Origin: Chloroflexota bacterium
GTDB taxonomy: Bacteria; Chloroflexota; UBA6077
Direction: 5' to 3'
NCBI GenBank assembly: GCA_021845945.1
Contig: JAJZRD010000010.1
Coordinates: forward strand, 1-39,092
DNA length: 39,092 nucleotides
Shown here piece by piece: positions 1 through 8,346 of this stretch. The position numbers and the translations under genes are program-made. Positions within the stretch are counted from its first letter, which is position 1, and the number at the start of each line of letters is the position of its first letter. The notes beneath the pieces are model-generated. The model was not told the DNA's origin. It did not search any database and was given only the letters and a program-made list of their open reading frames with translations.

Positions 1-118
1 TGCCCGTGGTGGCTTTCAGCAACTGAGCGATATTGTAAGCGATCACAGCGAATCACGTCCGTTCCCGATGCGCCCTTGACGTGTTCCCGTTGGTTAGATG
101 GTCCCGTAAGAATACTGT
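1..118 (-). pseudogene. Decayed transposase fragment at the left edge
   Basis: Reading the minus strand from about 118 down to 1 gives one frame with a transposase-like C-terminal look: a segment containing HLTNGNTSRAHRER, then an in-frame TGA at 55-53, then FAVIAYNIAQLLKATTG running off the window. The phrase AVIAYNIAQLL resembles the hydrophobic stretch near the end of many DDE transposases. No start codon, no ribosome binding site and no open frame upstream (119-211) were found, so this is a remnant and not an intact gene. The family cannot be named from so little sequence. The region 119-211 shows nothing else I can support. Confidence 0.4.
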
Positions 119-211
119 GCAAGAACATCGCGCATAATAAGAAGGCCGCCTTTGGCGAGCCCCAATGAATTATACGGCCCGTCGCTCTAAGGCGTCAAGG
201 ATGGCAGCGCC

Positions 212-700
212 CTACTCGGCCTTCGCTGCGCGCTCCTTGTAGCCGTTCTTGTCACCATCCACGCGGTCCAGGGCGCGGATCCCGTTCCTCACGACCGACA
301 GCAGCTCGTTCAAACGGCCTTCGAGGTCCGATAGCGCCTCCACGGCATATCGGTCGGCCCCTTCCCGCCGATCCTGAGCCTCCACGTCGGCATCCTCAAG
401 TATCCGTCTGGCCTTGGCCTCGGCCACCTTCACAACTTCGTGCTGCTGGGCCATGCCTGAAGCCTGCTCTTGAGCGTGAGACACTATCCTGGAGGCCCTA
501 TCCTCGGCCTCCTGCAGCAGCCGCTCCCGCTCGGTCTGCAGCTTCTTGGCCTGCTTGACCTCCTCGGGGATAGCGACCCGCAGTTGATCTATTATGTCAA
601 GACACTCGTGCTCGTCTACCACAGTCTTCCCGGTCAGAGGGACCCGAGAGCCGCTGGTCAACACAGCTTCCAGCCGGTCCAGCAGATACAAGATATCCAT
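212..700 (-). CDS. Coiled-coil protein linked to coaD, function unknown
   Basis: A 162-residue soluble protein, last gene of the minus-strand unit. Residues about 45-130 are rich in Glu, Lys, Gln, Ala and Arg with long heptad-like stretches (KQAKKLQTERERLLQEAEDR, then AEAKARRILEDADVEAQDRR), which predicts an extended coiled coil. Such proteins are often labelled DivIVA-like or F0 subunit b-like because of composition alone. There is no membrane segment, so it is not an ATP synthase b subunit. A GAGGTG ribosome binding site lies about seven bases before the ATG. It starts 26 bases after the coaD stop, so it is probably co-transcribed. A DivIVA-like scaffold role is only an inference. Confidence 0.75.
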   Translation of the reverse strand: MDILYLLDRLEAVLTSGSRVPLTGKTVVDEHECLDIIDQLRVAIPEEVKQAKKLQTERERLLQEAEDRASRIVSHAQEQASGMAQQHEVVKVAEAKARRILEDADVEAQDRREGADRYAVEALSDLEGRLNELLSVVRNGIRALDRVDGDKNGYKERAAKAE

Positions 701-726
701 GCGTCACCTCTACTCGCCGCCGAAGC

Positions 727-1248
727 TTACCTTACCAGGCTACTGGTAGGCAGTCCCCCCGCCCGAGCGCGCGCCTCGTACTTCTGTCGCAGAGCCCGCT
801 CCACCGACTCGGGTACCAGCCCCTCCAGAGACCCGCCCAGCTTGGCGATCTCCTTGACGATGCTGGACCGCAGGAAGGAGTAGGGCAAGCTGGTCATCAG
901 GAAGTTGGCCTCCACCTCCGGGTTGAGACTGCGGTTCATGTGGGCTATCTCAAACTCGTACTCGAAGTCCGAGATGGCGCGCAGCCCCCGGACCATGGCG
1001 CAGGCTTTCTTCACCTTGGCATACTCCACGGCCAGCCCCGAGAAGCTCTCCACCTGCACGTTCGGGATACCCTCGCAGGATTGTCGGGCGATCTCCAGCC
1101 GCTCCTCCGCCGAGAAAAGTGCGTTCTTCTCGGGATGCTGGTAGACGGCCACGATCAGCCTGTCGAACAGCTTGGCAGCCCTCTGTGCTATGTCCAGATG
1201 CCCGTTGTGAAAGGGGTCGAAGGTGCCGGGGTAAATGGCAGTCCGCAA
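727..1248 (-). CDS. coaD: Phosphopantetheine adenylyltransferase (CoaD)
   Basis: Cytosolic enzyme that transfers AMP from ATP to 4'-phosphopantetheine, giving dephospho-CoA, the fourth step of CoA synthesis from pantothenate. The 173-residue protein opens with the nucleotidyltransferase signature YPGTFDPFHNGHLD (residues 7-20, with the HxGH-type HNGH) and carries MVRGLRAISDFEYE near residue 86 and PYSFLRSSIVKEIA near 122, equivalent to the family's second ATP-binding motif. The length matches the family apart from a short extra tail. The start is TTG, with CAGGAG about eight bases upstream. Only three bases separate it from the rsmD stop, the usual rsmD-coaD pairing, so translation is likely coupled. 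Confidence 0.97.
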   Translation of the reverse strand: MRTAIYPGTFDPFHNGHLDIAQRAAKLFDRLIVAVYQHPEKNALFSAEERLEIARQSCEGIPNVQVESFSGLAVEYAKVKKACAMVRGLRAISDFEYEFEIAHMNRSLNPEVEANFLMTSLPYSFLRSSIVKEIAKLGGSLEGLVPESVERALRQKYEARARAGGLPTSSLVR

Positions 1249-1251
1249 GTC

Positions 1252-1866
1252 CTACTCCTGTCGCCCCGCGGTGTATAGGCTGATGCCGGTCCTCCCGTGA
1301 AACCGCGTCTTCACCAGCGTCAACGGCCCGCAATCCGAGGGAACCGAACGCTGCCGGGAATGCTCCAGCACCAGATAGCTATCGGGCCCAACCAGCGCCG
1401 ACTCACACAACTGCCTGATGGCCGATTCAGCGGCGGGATCGTTATAGGGGGGATCCAGCAGTATTAAATCATAGGGGTGGTTAAATGTCGAGATGGCCGC
1501 CTCCGCTCGCATGGCGTGGACGCGAGCCCTGGAGGCCAGGTGAGTGCGCTTCAGATTCTCCGCTATGGCCTCCCGAGCCCGGGGGTCCGCTTCCACGAAA
1601 TCCACCGCCTCAGCTCCCCGGCTCAACGCCTCGATGCCCAGGGCGCCGCTGCCCGCGTAGAGGTCCAGCACCGCCCGCCAGGGGAAGGCCAGCTCGCCCT
1701 CCTCCACCCGGGATAGGTAGCCCGGCTCGACCAGCCCTTGCCGGTAGGCCGCGGACTCCAGCATGGAGAAGATGGCTCCCTTTATCTTGTCCGCCGTCGG
1801 ACGCACCGACCTGCTTTCTATGCTGCGCAGCGGATGCCCCTTGGCAATGCCGGCTATTACCCTCAT
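1252..1866 (-). CDS. rsmD: 16S rRNA (guanine966-N2)-methyltransferase (RsmD)
   Basis: SAM-dependent Rossmann-fold methyltransferase expected to modify G966 of 16S rRNA. The 204-residue protein begins MRVIAGIAKGHPLRS and has the family's RPTADKIKGAIFSML block (residues 22-36), a SAM-binding segment VLDLYAGSGALGIEALSRGA (about 66-85) and the catalytic LLDPPYNDP motif (DPPY of N6/N2 methylases, about 136-144). A short insertion (about 44-63, SRVEEGELAFPWR) between the first block and the SAM motif is longer than in the E. coli protein. It lies between recG and coaD on the same strand, a very common neighbourhood. Confidence 0.96.
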   Translation of the reverse strand: MRVIAGIAKGHPLRSIESRSVRPTADKIKGAIFSMLESAAYRQGLVEPGYLSRVEEGELAFPWRAVLDLYAGSGALGIEALSRGAEAVDFVEADPRAREAIAENLKRTHLASRARVHAMRAEAAISTFNHPYDLILLDPPYNDPAAESAIRQLCESALVGPDSYLVLEHSRQRSVPSDCGPLTLVKTRFHGRTGISLYTAGRQE

Positions 1867-1917
1867 CTCGATCGCTAACCTCGTCCATCAGCTATCTCGG
1901 GAACTCAGAGGGCTTGA

Positions 1918-1978
1918 ACGTAGGGCAGGGCGCCCTGCCCTGCCGCCGGGCGGCGGGGCACAGGGCCCCGCCCTACGT
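1918..1978. repeat. Dispersed palindromic repeat, copy 1
   Basis: GC-rich near-palindrome in the recG-rsmD gap. It begins ACGTAGGGCAGGGCGCCCTG and ends CACAGGGCCCCGCCCTACGT, so the two outer halves pair as a long hairpin. A second, longer copy lies at 32567-32644. The rest of the gap (1979-2078) shows a further partial motif ending GTGCCCTACG but no gene. Confidence 0.8.
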
Positions 1979-2078
1979 CATCGACGCCATCGTCGGGCGG
2001 CAGGATACAGGCGTAGCGCTGTGCTCGCTCGCGCCACGTGCCCTACGACACCTCAAGGTCCTGGAGTCTCCTGAGTTC

Positions 2079-4661
2079 CTACGACTTGGAAGCCTGTCGC
2101 AGCTCCTCGATCCTCGCCACCAGCGGCCGGTGCTCCGGCCTCGCCAGCTCCGGATCCCGCTCGAGCAGCTGCACGGCCGCCTGCCGGGCAGTCTCGATCA
2201 GCCGGAGGTCGCGCAGGTCGGCCATCCGGAAATCAGGGAACCCGCTCTGTCGCACCCCGAAGTACTCGCCCGGCCCCCGCAGCCGCAGGTCTTCGTCCGC
2301 CAGCCGGAAGCCGTCGGCGACCTCGGCCACCATCCGAAGCTTCTCCAGGGTCTCCTCGTCCGTGGAGTCGGTCAGCAGCAGGCAGCTGGACGGATCCTGT
2401 CCCCGGCCTACCCTACCCCGGAACTGGTGCAGCTGAGCCAGTCCGAACCGCTCTGCCCCCTCAACCAGCATCACCGTCGCATTGGGCACGTCTATGCCGA
2501 CCTCCACGACCGAGGTGGATACCAGCACGTCGTACTCCCCGTTGCGAAAATCCAGCATGATCCGATCCTTCTCAGCCGGGCGCATCCTTCCGTGGAGCAG
2601 CGCCAGCCGCAGGCCCGACAGGTCGCTTCCCTGCAGCCGCTGGTACTCCGCGGTGGCCGCCCTGACCTCCAGGTGGGGGCTGTCCTCCACCAGCGGGCAG
2701 ATGATGAAGGCCTGCCGCCCCTTCGCCACCTCCCGCCGGATGTGCTCGTAGGCGTGGCGGCGCTCCGGCGCCCTCAGGAGATGGGTCTTCACCTGCTGCC
2801 GTCCAGGCGGCAGCTCGTCGATCACCGAGAGATCCAGGTCGCCGTACAGCACCAGCGCCATGGTGCGGGGAATGGGGGTGGCGGTCATCACCAGCAGGTG
2901 GGGAGTCCCTCCCTTCTCCCGCAGAGCCGTCCGCTGCACGACGCCGAAGCGATGCTGCTCGTCGATCACGGCAAGACCCAATCGGTGGAAACCGAGGCCC
3001 TCCTGGATCAGGGCCTGAGTCCCCACCAGTATGTCCACCTCCCCCTCGGCTGCCCCCCGATAGATCCTGTCCCTGTCCGCCTTGCGGGAAGCACCGGTAA
3101 GCACCCCCAGTCGCAATGGGCGTCCCAGGGTGTCGGCCAGCAGCTGCTCCGCCCTCCCAAAGGCCGCCTCCAGGGTGCGTCCGTGCTGTTCCGCCAGGAT
3201 CTCGGTGGGCGCCATTATGGCCCCCTGGTACCCCCCCAGCACCGCGGACAGCAGGGCCACGGCGGCCACGATGGTCTTGCCCGACCCCACCTCCCCCTGC
3301 AGCAGCCTCGTCATCGGTCGGGGTTGCTCCAGGTCCTTCTGGATCTCCGCCACCACTCGACTCTGGGCCCCCGTCAGGCCGAAGGGCTGGCACCCCAGGA
3401 AGCGGCCCAGCGCCTCCTGATCCGGACAGAGGGTTGGAGCCGTGGCGCCGGCCTGCCACTCGGCCCGCGCCTTCAACGCCGACAGCTGCACCAGGAAGAT
3501 CTCGTCGAAGGCCAGGCGGTGGGTGGCAGCGTCCACCTCCTCCCGGCCGGCAGGGAAGTGAATCCTGGCCACCGCCTCCGGGAAGGGGATCAGCTGGCAC
3601 TGCTCCAGGAGCCAGGCGGGCAGGAATTCGGCCAGCCGAGGCGCGTAGGCCGGCACCACCTGGTCCATCACTTCTCGCAGCCAGTAGTCGGAAACCCCCT
3701 CGGTCAGGGGGTACACCGGCACCAGCCGGCGTGTGTGGAGGGGCGGTCGATCGGCCGGCTCCCAGTCCGGACTGTCGAAGGCCAGCTGCCCGCCGTAGCC
3801 CGCCGCCGTGCCCGCCAGGGCTATCCTTGTGTTGGGCGCCAGCCGAAGCCCCACGTATCCGTGCCGAAACCAGTTGGCGGCGATCCTCCCACTGTCGTCC
3901 CTCACCTTGATGGTGGTGCGCACCAGCTTTCGTGGCCCCGGCGTCACCTGCACGTCTTCGACGGTCCCCACGATGCTGGCCGTCTCGCCGTACATCAGAT
4001 CCGCGACCCGCTTCAGGGGCCGGAAGTCCCGGTAATCCCTGGGAAAATGGAGGAGGAGATCGCGAACCCGTTGGATCCCCAGCTTCCCCAGCAGGGAGGC
4101 CCTCTGCTTTCCCACCCCCTTCAGGGCGAGGACAGGGTCGTCCAGCTGCAGGGTCGCGGGCTGGACGAGGCGATCGGGGCGCCTGGAGCCGGACGTCACA
4201 GGGCGGGGGATGGGGCTCCGGTTCTGGGTTGTTGGTTCCGGGCTCCGAGTGGCAGGGCGACCGCGGGTCGCGCCTACTGGCCGCCCCGTCTCCCTGTCTC
4301 CCTGTCTCCCCGTCCGGCCCACGCTTTGGGTCTGGGCCAGCGCGACGATGCGATCCAGCACCTCGTCGACCAGCTCCAGAGCTCCCTTCGCGGACTCCAC
4401 TCGCCCCTCGACGGTCCGTTGGCCATATTCTTTGAGCAGCCCCACCACGTGGTTGGCCTCCGGCCAGGTGGGGTAGGAGGTGTCGAGGGAGGAAAGGGAG
4501 GATGCCCAGTTGGACAGGAACTTTTCGAGCCCGCCGAAAACGGTGCGGTCCGAGCATCCAGTGCGCAGCTCCTGAGCCAGGATCTTCTGCGCGGTCGTCC
4601 AGAGCTTGAGCAGCTCGCTCCGACCCTTCCAGCCGGGTCCAGAGGTCGATCTGTTAGACAT
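2079..4661 (-). CDS. recG: ATP-dependent DNA helicase RecG
   Basis: Double-stranded DNA translocase that remodels stalled replication forks and Holliday junctions. The 860-residue protein has an extra N-terminal domain (about 1-110), a low-complexity linker (115-160), the wedge/OB region (about 170-400, starting LALKGVGKQRASLLGKLGI) and the SF2 helicase core. Core motifs are Walker A GEVGSGKT, DEQHRFG (motif II), TATPIPRT (motif III) and the C-terminal QFRGRVGRG with LRLRGPGEYFG. RecG of E. coli is about 690 residues; the excess here is the N-terminal domain plus linker, as in some Thermus and Chloroflexota homologs. ATG start, weak ribosome site, 19 bases after the upstream degV stop. The linker seems to be made of invaded repeat DNA (separate entry). 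Confidence 0.96.
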   Translation of the reverse strand: MSNRSTSGPGWKGRSELLKLWTTAQKILAQELRTGCSDRTVFGGLEKFLSNWASSLSSLDTSYPTWPEANHVVGLLKEYGQRTVEGRVESAKGALELVDEVLDRIVALAQTQSVGRTGRQGDRETGRPVGATRGRPATRSPEPTTQNRSPIPRPVTSGSRRPDRLVQPATLQLDDPVLALKGVGKQRASLLGKLGIQRVRDLLLHFPRDYRDFRPLKRVADLMYGETASIVGTVEDVQVTPGPRKLVRTTIKVRDDSGRIAANWFRHGYVGLRLAPNTRIALAGTAAGYGGQLAFDSPDWEPADRPPLHTRRLVPVYPLTEGVSDYWLREVMDQVVPAYAPRLAEFLPAWLLEQCQLIPFPEAVARIHFPAGREEVDAATHRLAFDEIFLVQLSALKARAEWQAGATAPTLCPDQEALGRFLGCQPFGLTGAQSRVVAEIQKDLEQPRPMTRLLQGEVGSGKTIVAAVALLSAVLGGYQGAIMAPTEILAEQHGRTLEAAFGRAEQLLADTLGRPLRLGVLTGASRKADRDRIYRGAAEGEVDILVGTQALIQEGLGFHRLGLAVIDEQHRFGVVQRTALREKGGTPHLLVMTATPIPRTMALVLYGDLDLSVIDELPPGRQQVKTHLLRAPERRHAYEHIRREVAKGRQAFIICPLVEDSPHLEVRAATAEYQRLQGSDLSGLRLALLHGRMRPAEKDRIMLDFRNGEYDVLVSTSVVEVGIDVPNATVMLVEGAERFGLAQLHQFRGRVGRGQDPSSCLLLTDSTDEETLEKLRMVAEVADGFRLADEDLRLRGPGEYFGVRQSGFPDFRMADLRDLRLIETARQAAVQLLERDPELARPEHRPLVARIEELRQASKS
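4197..4319. repeat. Repeat-derived linker inside recG
   Basis: Two stretches look like intergenic repeats but are translated as RecG residues about 115-155. At 4284-4316 tandem TCTCCCTG units give the peptide GRQGDRETGR. At 4214-4250 a GGTTCTGGGTTGTTGGTTCC-type unit gives RSPEPTTQNRSP. Both lie in a disordered, non-conserved linker and the frame stays open. Confidence 0.6.
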
Positions 4662-4680
4662 ACACAGCTTCTACTGCACG

Positions 4681-5520
4681 CTACTTCGCCAGCAGGGCGT
4701 AGGCACCGTACAGTCCAGGGCCATTGTGGGCGCCGACCACGGCGCCGGTTCTTCCTCTCTTGATGGAGAGGTCCGGATAGGCCATCCGGATCAGCTGCTC
4801 CAGCTGCTCGGCGGGTGCGGGATCGTCGCCGTACAGCACCGCCACCTCCTCCAGCGGACCCAGGGCCGCCACCAGCTCGGCCATCTTCTTGATGGCAGCG
4901 ACCCGGGTGCGGACTCGCTCGGCGGGGATGATCTCCCCATCCACCAGCTGCACCATGGGCTTGATCGCCAGCAGGGTCCCGGCGAAGGCCTGCGCTCGCG
5001 TCAGTCTTCCGCCCCGCCGCAGGAACTCCAGGGTGTCCGCGGCGGCGAACAGCCGCAGCCTGGGGACCAGGGCCTCGGCAAAGGCCACGCACTCTGCCAT
5101 GGAGGCTCCCTGCTGGGCCACCTCGGCCGTTCGCGTCGCCAGCACCCCCAGGGGGTAACAGAGAATCTTGGAGTCCACCACGGCGATCCGGTCGGGCGCC
5201 ACCTGCTGCGCTGCCAGCTGCGCCGCATTGTAGGTCCCGCTGATCTTGCTGGAGATGTGCACCGAGACGATCGACTCCGCTCGCTCCAGCAGCCGGCGAT
5301 ACACCTCTACGAACTGCCCCACCGAGGGCTGGGAGGTTCGGGGTACCCCCTCCTCTTCCCGCAGCTTGCGGTAGAACTCGTCGACGCTGATCTCCACCTT
5401 GTCCTGGTAGGCTTCTCCGTTCCAGTGGACGTTCAGGGGAACCATGGTGATCCCCAGCCGCTCGGGCTCGCCCTCGTCCATGTCGGCGGTGCTGTCGGTC
5501 ACAACCCGGACTCTGGTCAA
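4681..5520 (-). CDS. DegV/FakB family fatty-acid-binding protein, paralog 1
   Basis: DegV-fold protein of 279 residues. Family members bind a fatty acid in a buried tunnel and present its carboxylate to the kinase FakA, which makes acyl-phosphate for phospholipid synthesis. Visible family features are VRVVTDSTADM at the N-terminus (DSTAD, lipid head contact), PRTSQPSVGQF (about 61-71), SVHISSKISGTYN (about 86-98, second Ser/Gly loop) and DTLEFLRRGGR (about 163-173). The start is TTG with an AGGAGGAG site just upstream; the same site and spacing occur in the paralog next door. It lies directly upstream of recG and downstream of the second paralog and the fakA-like gene, which supports a FakB role. 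The ligand chain length cannot be told. Confidence 0.93.
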   Translation of the reverse strand: MTRVRVVTDSTADMDEGEPERLGITMVPLNVHWNGEAYQDKVEISVDEFYRKLREEEGVPRTSQPSVGQFVEVYRRLLERAESIVSVHISSKISGTYNAAQLAAQQVAPDRIAVVDSKILCYPLGVLATRTAEVAQQGASMAECVAFAEALVPRLRLFAAADTLEFLRRGGRLTRAQAFAGTLLAIKPMVQLVDGEIIPAERVRTRVAAIKKMAELVAALGPLEEVAVLYGDDPAPAEQLEQLIRMAYPDLSIKRGRTGAVVGAHNGPGLYGAYALLAK

Positions 5521-5598
5521 TTCTCCTCCTGCCCTCAGCGGCCAGGGTATGGCCGATGGTTACTGCTGAAACGTAGTGTGAGAAAAGGGGCTCTAAAG

Positions 5599-6438
5599 CT
5601 AGCGACGCAGCAACACCCCGGCCCCAAACACCCCGGGGCCGGTATGGGTGCCCAGCACCGGACCGATCCTGCCGCGCTGCACCTCGGATCCTGCATGGAA
5701 GTCCAGCAGCAGCTTTAGAAGCTGATCGCCTGGTGCGGGATTGTCGCCGTACAACACCGCCAGCACCTCCACCGTCCCCAGGTCGCGCACCGCCTCGGCC
5801 GTCCGCTTGATGGTTGCCGCCCGGGTCCGCACCCTGTCGACCGGAATCACTTCGCCGCCCAGGATCTGGAACACCAGCTTGATGGACAGCAGGTTCCCGG
5901 CGAAGGCCTGGGCCCTGCCGATCCTGCCGCCTCGCCTAAGGAACTCCAGGGTATCCACGGCGGCGATGAGTCTCAGCCTGGGGATCAGATCCTCGGCCAG
6001 GGCCGCGCATTCCCGCAGGGTGGCGCCATCCTCCGCCAGTCTGGCGACTCGCATCGCCGCGATACCGAGAGGGAAGGTCGTCGTCAGAGAGTCGATCACG
6101 GCGATCTTATCGGGGGCAACGCTCTTGGCCGCCAACTCCGCGGAGTTGAAGGTCCCGCTCAACTTTGAGGAGATGTGGACCGAGACGATCCCGTCGCACT
6201 CCTTCAACAGAGCGCGGTAGGCCTCCTCGAACAGGCCGGCGGAGGGTTGGGAGGTTCGCGGCGTGCCCTTTTCCTCTCGAAGCTTCCGGTAGAACTCGTC
6301 GATGCCGATCTCGACCTTCTCCTGGTAGGTCTCGCCGTTCCAGTGGACGTTCAGGGGAACCATCGTTATGCCCAGCCGCTGGGCTTCCACCAGGTCCAAG
6401 TCGGCGGTACTGTCGGTCACAACCCGGATTCTGCTCAC
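5599..6438 (-). CDS. DegV/FakB family fatty-acid-binding protein, paralog 2
   Basis: Second DegV-fold protein, also exactly 279 residues and clearly similar to its neighbour along the full length (shared DSTAD, GITMVPLNVHWNGE, DEFYRKLREE, PRTSQPS, SVHISSK, DTLEFLRRGGR). This points to a tandem duplication. I chose GTG at 6438 because AGGAGGAGAA sits immediately upstream, as in paralog 1; an ATG at 6534 is in frame but precedes non-conserved sequence that runs through a palindrome. The two copies differ in the pocket region, for example SKILCYPLG against SLTTTFPLG. In Firmicutes FakB paralogs select saturated or unsaturated chains; a similar division here is an inference. It lies between the kinase gene and paralog 1. 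Confidence 0.93.
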   Translation of the reverse strand: MSRIRVVTDSTADLDLVEAQRLGITMVPLNVHWNGETYQEKVEIGIDEFYRKLREEKGTPRTSQPSAGLFEEAYRALLKECDGIVSVHISSKLSGTFNSAELAAKSVAPDKIAVIDSLTTTFPLGIAAMRVARLAEDGATLRECAALAEDLIPRLRLIAAVDTLEFLRRGGRIGRAQAFAGNLLSIKLVFQILGGEVIPVDRVRTRAATIKRTAEAVRDLGTVEVLAVLYGDNPAPGDQLLKLLLDFHAGSEVQRGRIGPVLGTHTGPGVFGAGVLLRR

Positions 6439-6470
6439 TTCTCCTCCTGGATTCCCTGCTAGACGCCGCA

Positions 6471-6496
6471 TAGGGGCGGTTGGCCAACCGCCCCTA
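6471..6496. repeat. Perfect 26-bp palindrome
   Basis: TAGGGGCGGTTGG followed by its exact reverse complement, in the gap between the fakA-like gene and degV paralog 2. It resembles the ends of the other GTAGGGGC-type repeats in this window. In RNA it makes a strong hairpin within the operon; it lacks a U-tract, so it is not a clear terminator. Confidence 0.75.
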
Positions 6497-6577
6497 CTGA
6501 AGCTCGGGATCGACGGGGCAGGCCAGGGTACCACCCCTCACGGGCTGGGAAAAGGCCGTGGGATCGCTGCAGTGCTA

Positions 6578-8218
6578 CTACTCGAGAGAGATGATGTAGG
6601 GGTAGTGCGGCTGGCCGCCGTCCACCACCTCCACCTCGACGTTATCCCACCGCCCCCGAATGGAGTCTGCCAATTGCCGGCCATCCTTGGTGGGCACCCC
6701 CTCCCCGCAGTAGATGGTCACCACCTCGCGCTCGGCCGCCCCCGCCCGTGCCAGCACCAGCAGGGCGACCTCGGCCAGGGAGGCCCCTGCCTCCACCAGG
6801 GCACCGTTCAGCAGGCCGATGGCCTGTCCACCCTCGATCTTCAAGCCGTTCACACGGGTGGAGCGCACGGCTCGGGTCAGCTCTATGCTCTGCACCGAGG
6901 AGATGGCGTCGCTCATAGCAGCCAGGTTGGCCTCCAGATCCGACCCAGGGTTGAAGGCCACCATGGCCGCGATCCCCTCGCAGATGGTACGGGTCGGCAT
7001 GACCTTCAACTCCACCGGGGACAACGCCTGAGCCTGCTGGGCGGTCATCACCACGTTGGGGTTGTTGGGCAGCAGTATCACTTTGGAGTAGCCGGAGGCA
7101 CTTGCCCCGTGGACCAACTCCTCGATGCTGGGGTTCATGCTCTGTCCGCCCGGGACCACCGCCGCCGCCCCCAGGTCTCCGAACACCCTGGCCAGCCCTT
7201 CCCCGGCGGCCACGGCCACCACTCCCACGGCATTGGCCGCCACCGACCGCCTTGCGGAGACCGAAGCCGACCCGCTCACGTAGGCGGTGTGCTGCAGCTG
7301 CATGTTCTCCACCTTGATCCTGTCCATCGAACCAAAGCGGGACACGGTGTTGAGAATGTCCCCCGGCTGGTGGGTGTGGACGTGGACGTGTACCAGATCC
7401 CGCTCTCCCACCACGATCACCGAGGTGCCGATGGCCTCCAGCTGCTGCCGTATGTCGTCGGGCCTGAGCCTCTCACCCCGGATCAACACCTCGGTGCAGT
7501 AGCCATAATCGGTGGAACTGACGACCTGCACCGGCACCAGGGCAGGCTTCCGTGGAGCGGCCATCGGAGGCGGGGTGCGCTCTCCGGTGATGAACATGTG
7601 AGCGCCTTCCAGCAGCAGCAGATAGCCCTGGCCGCCAGCATCCACGACGCCTGCTTCCTTAAGGATGGACAGGAGGTTGGGGGTGTTATCCAGGGAATCG
7701 CGGGCGGCTTCCACGGCCCGCCGCAGGACCTGGCCGACGCTGCGCTCCTCCTGGGAGGCGGCGGTGGCCGCATCCGCGGCCTCTCGGGCGACGGTGAGCA
7801 TGGTCCCTTCCACCGGCTTCCCGATCCCCCGGTAGGCGGTGTTGGCACCCTCCTTCAGGGCGGCCGCCATTTCGACGCCGTCCAGCGCCTTGCGCCCGTC
7901 GATGGACCGAGCCATCCCCCTGAGGATCTGGGATAGGATCACCCCCGAGTTGCCACGGGCACCCATCAAGGATCCATGGGCCGCGGCGTGGGCCACCATC
8001 CCCACGTCGTTGCTGCCGGCCTTGGAAACCTCCTCGAGAGCAGACTGCATGGTAAGCAGCATGTTGGTGCCGGTGTCGCCATCCGGAACGGGGAACACAT
8101 TCAGCGAGTTGACCAGCTCCACGTTCTCCTCGAGGAGAGCGGTGCCAACCTCCAGCATCTGGCGCAGGTCGCTGCCGCTGATGCGCAGCCTGCTAACAGA
8201 GTTATCCTGATCTGCCAC
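6578..8218 (-). CDS. fakA: FakA-like fatty acid kinase (DhaL/DAK domain, YloV family)
   Basis: 546-residue cytosolic kinase that phosphorylates fatty acids held by DegV/FakB proteins. The N-terminal DhaL-type nucleotide domain has NSLNVFPVPDGDTGTNM (about 38-54, the Mg-ATP aspartates), AHGSLMGARGNSGVILSQIL (about 79-98) and VDAGGQGYLLLLEG (about 198-211). The middle and C-terminal domains (from about 240) match the YloV family, including YGYCTEVLI and PNNPNVVMTAQQA. The length is usual for FakA. The start is GTG with GGAAGAG upstream. It lies upstream of two degV genes and downstream of an Asp23-type gene, the same neighbourhood as yloU-yloV in Bacillus, so the assignment rests on both sequence and context. 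Confidence 0.93.
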   Translation of the reverse strand: MADQDNSVSRLRISGSDLRQMLEVGTALLEENVELVNSLNVFPVPDGDTGTNMLLTMQSALEEVSKAGSNDVGMVAHAAAHGSLMGARGNSGVILSQILRGMARSIDGRKALDGVEMAAALKEGANTAYRGIGKPVEGTMLTVAREAADAATAASQEERSVGQVLRRAVEAARDSLDNTPNLLSILKEAGVVDAGGQGYLLLLEGAHMFITGERTPPPMAAPRKPALVPVQVVSSTDYGYCTEVLIRGERLRPDDIRQQLEAIGTSVIVVGERDLVHVHVHTHQPGDILNTVSRFGSMDRIKVENMQLQHTAYVSGSASVSARRSVAANAVGVVAVAAGEGLARVFGDLGAAAVVPGGQSMNPSIEELVHGASASGYSKVILLPNNPNVVMTAQQAQALSPVELKVMPTRTICEGIAAMVAFNPGSDLEANLAAMSDAISSVQSIELTRAVRSTRVNGLKIEGGQAIGLLNGALVEAGASLAEVALLVLARAGAAEREVVTIYCGEGVPTKDGRQLADSIRGRWDNVEVEVVDGGQPHYPYIISLE

Positions 8219-8346
8219 TTCTCTTCCAAGAGAGCGAGAGTGTCTCGCGAGATGGGGAAAGGAAAAGGAGCCATCATGACTCGACGGCTGTCGCAGCCGC
8301 TTGAGGCACCTGGTATTCCCCCAAGGTGCAGGTGAGACCGCCGCCG

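Noticed and set aside
1485..4763. A 1092-codon plus-strand open frame covering recG
   Set aside because: It is the GC-rich shadow of recG and rsmD: low-complexity Pro/Arg/Gln-rich product, no family features, and the minus strand encodes a complete RecG with all helicase motifs.
6439..6534. ATG at 6534 as the start of degV paralog 2
   Set aside because: The extra 32 residues are encoded by a palindrome and lack homology; GTG 6438 has an AGGAGGAG site identical to that of the paralog.
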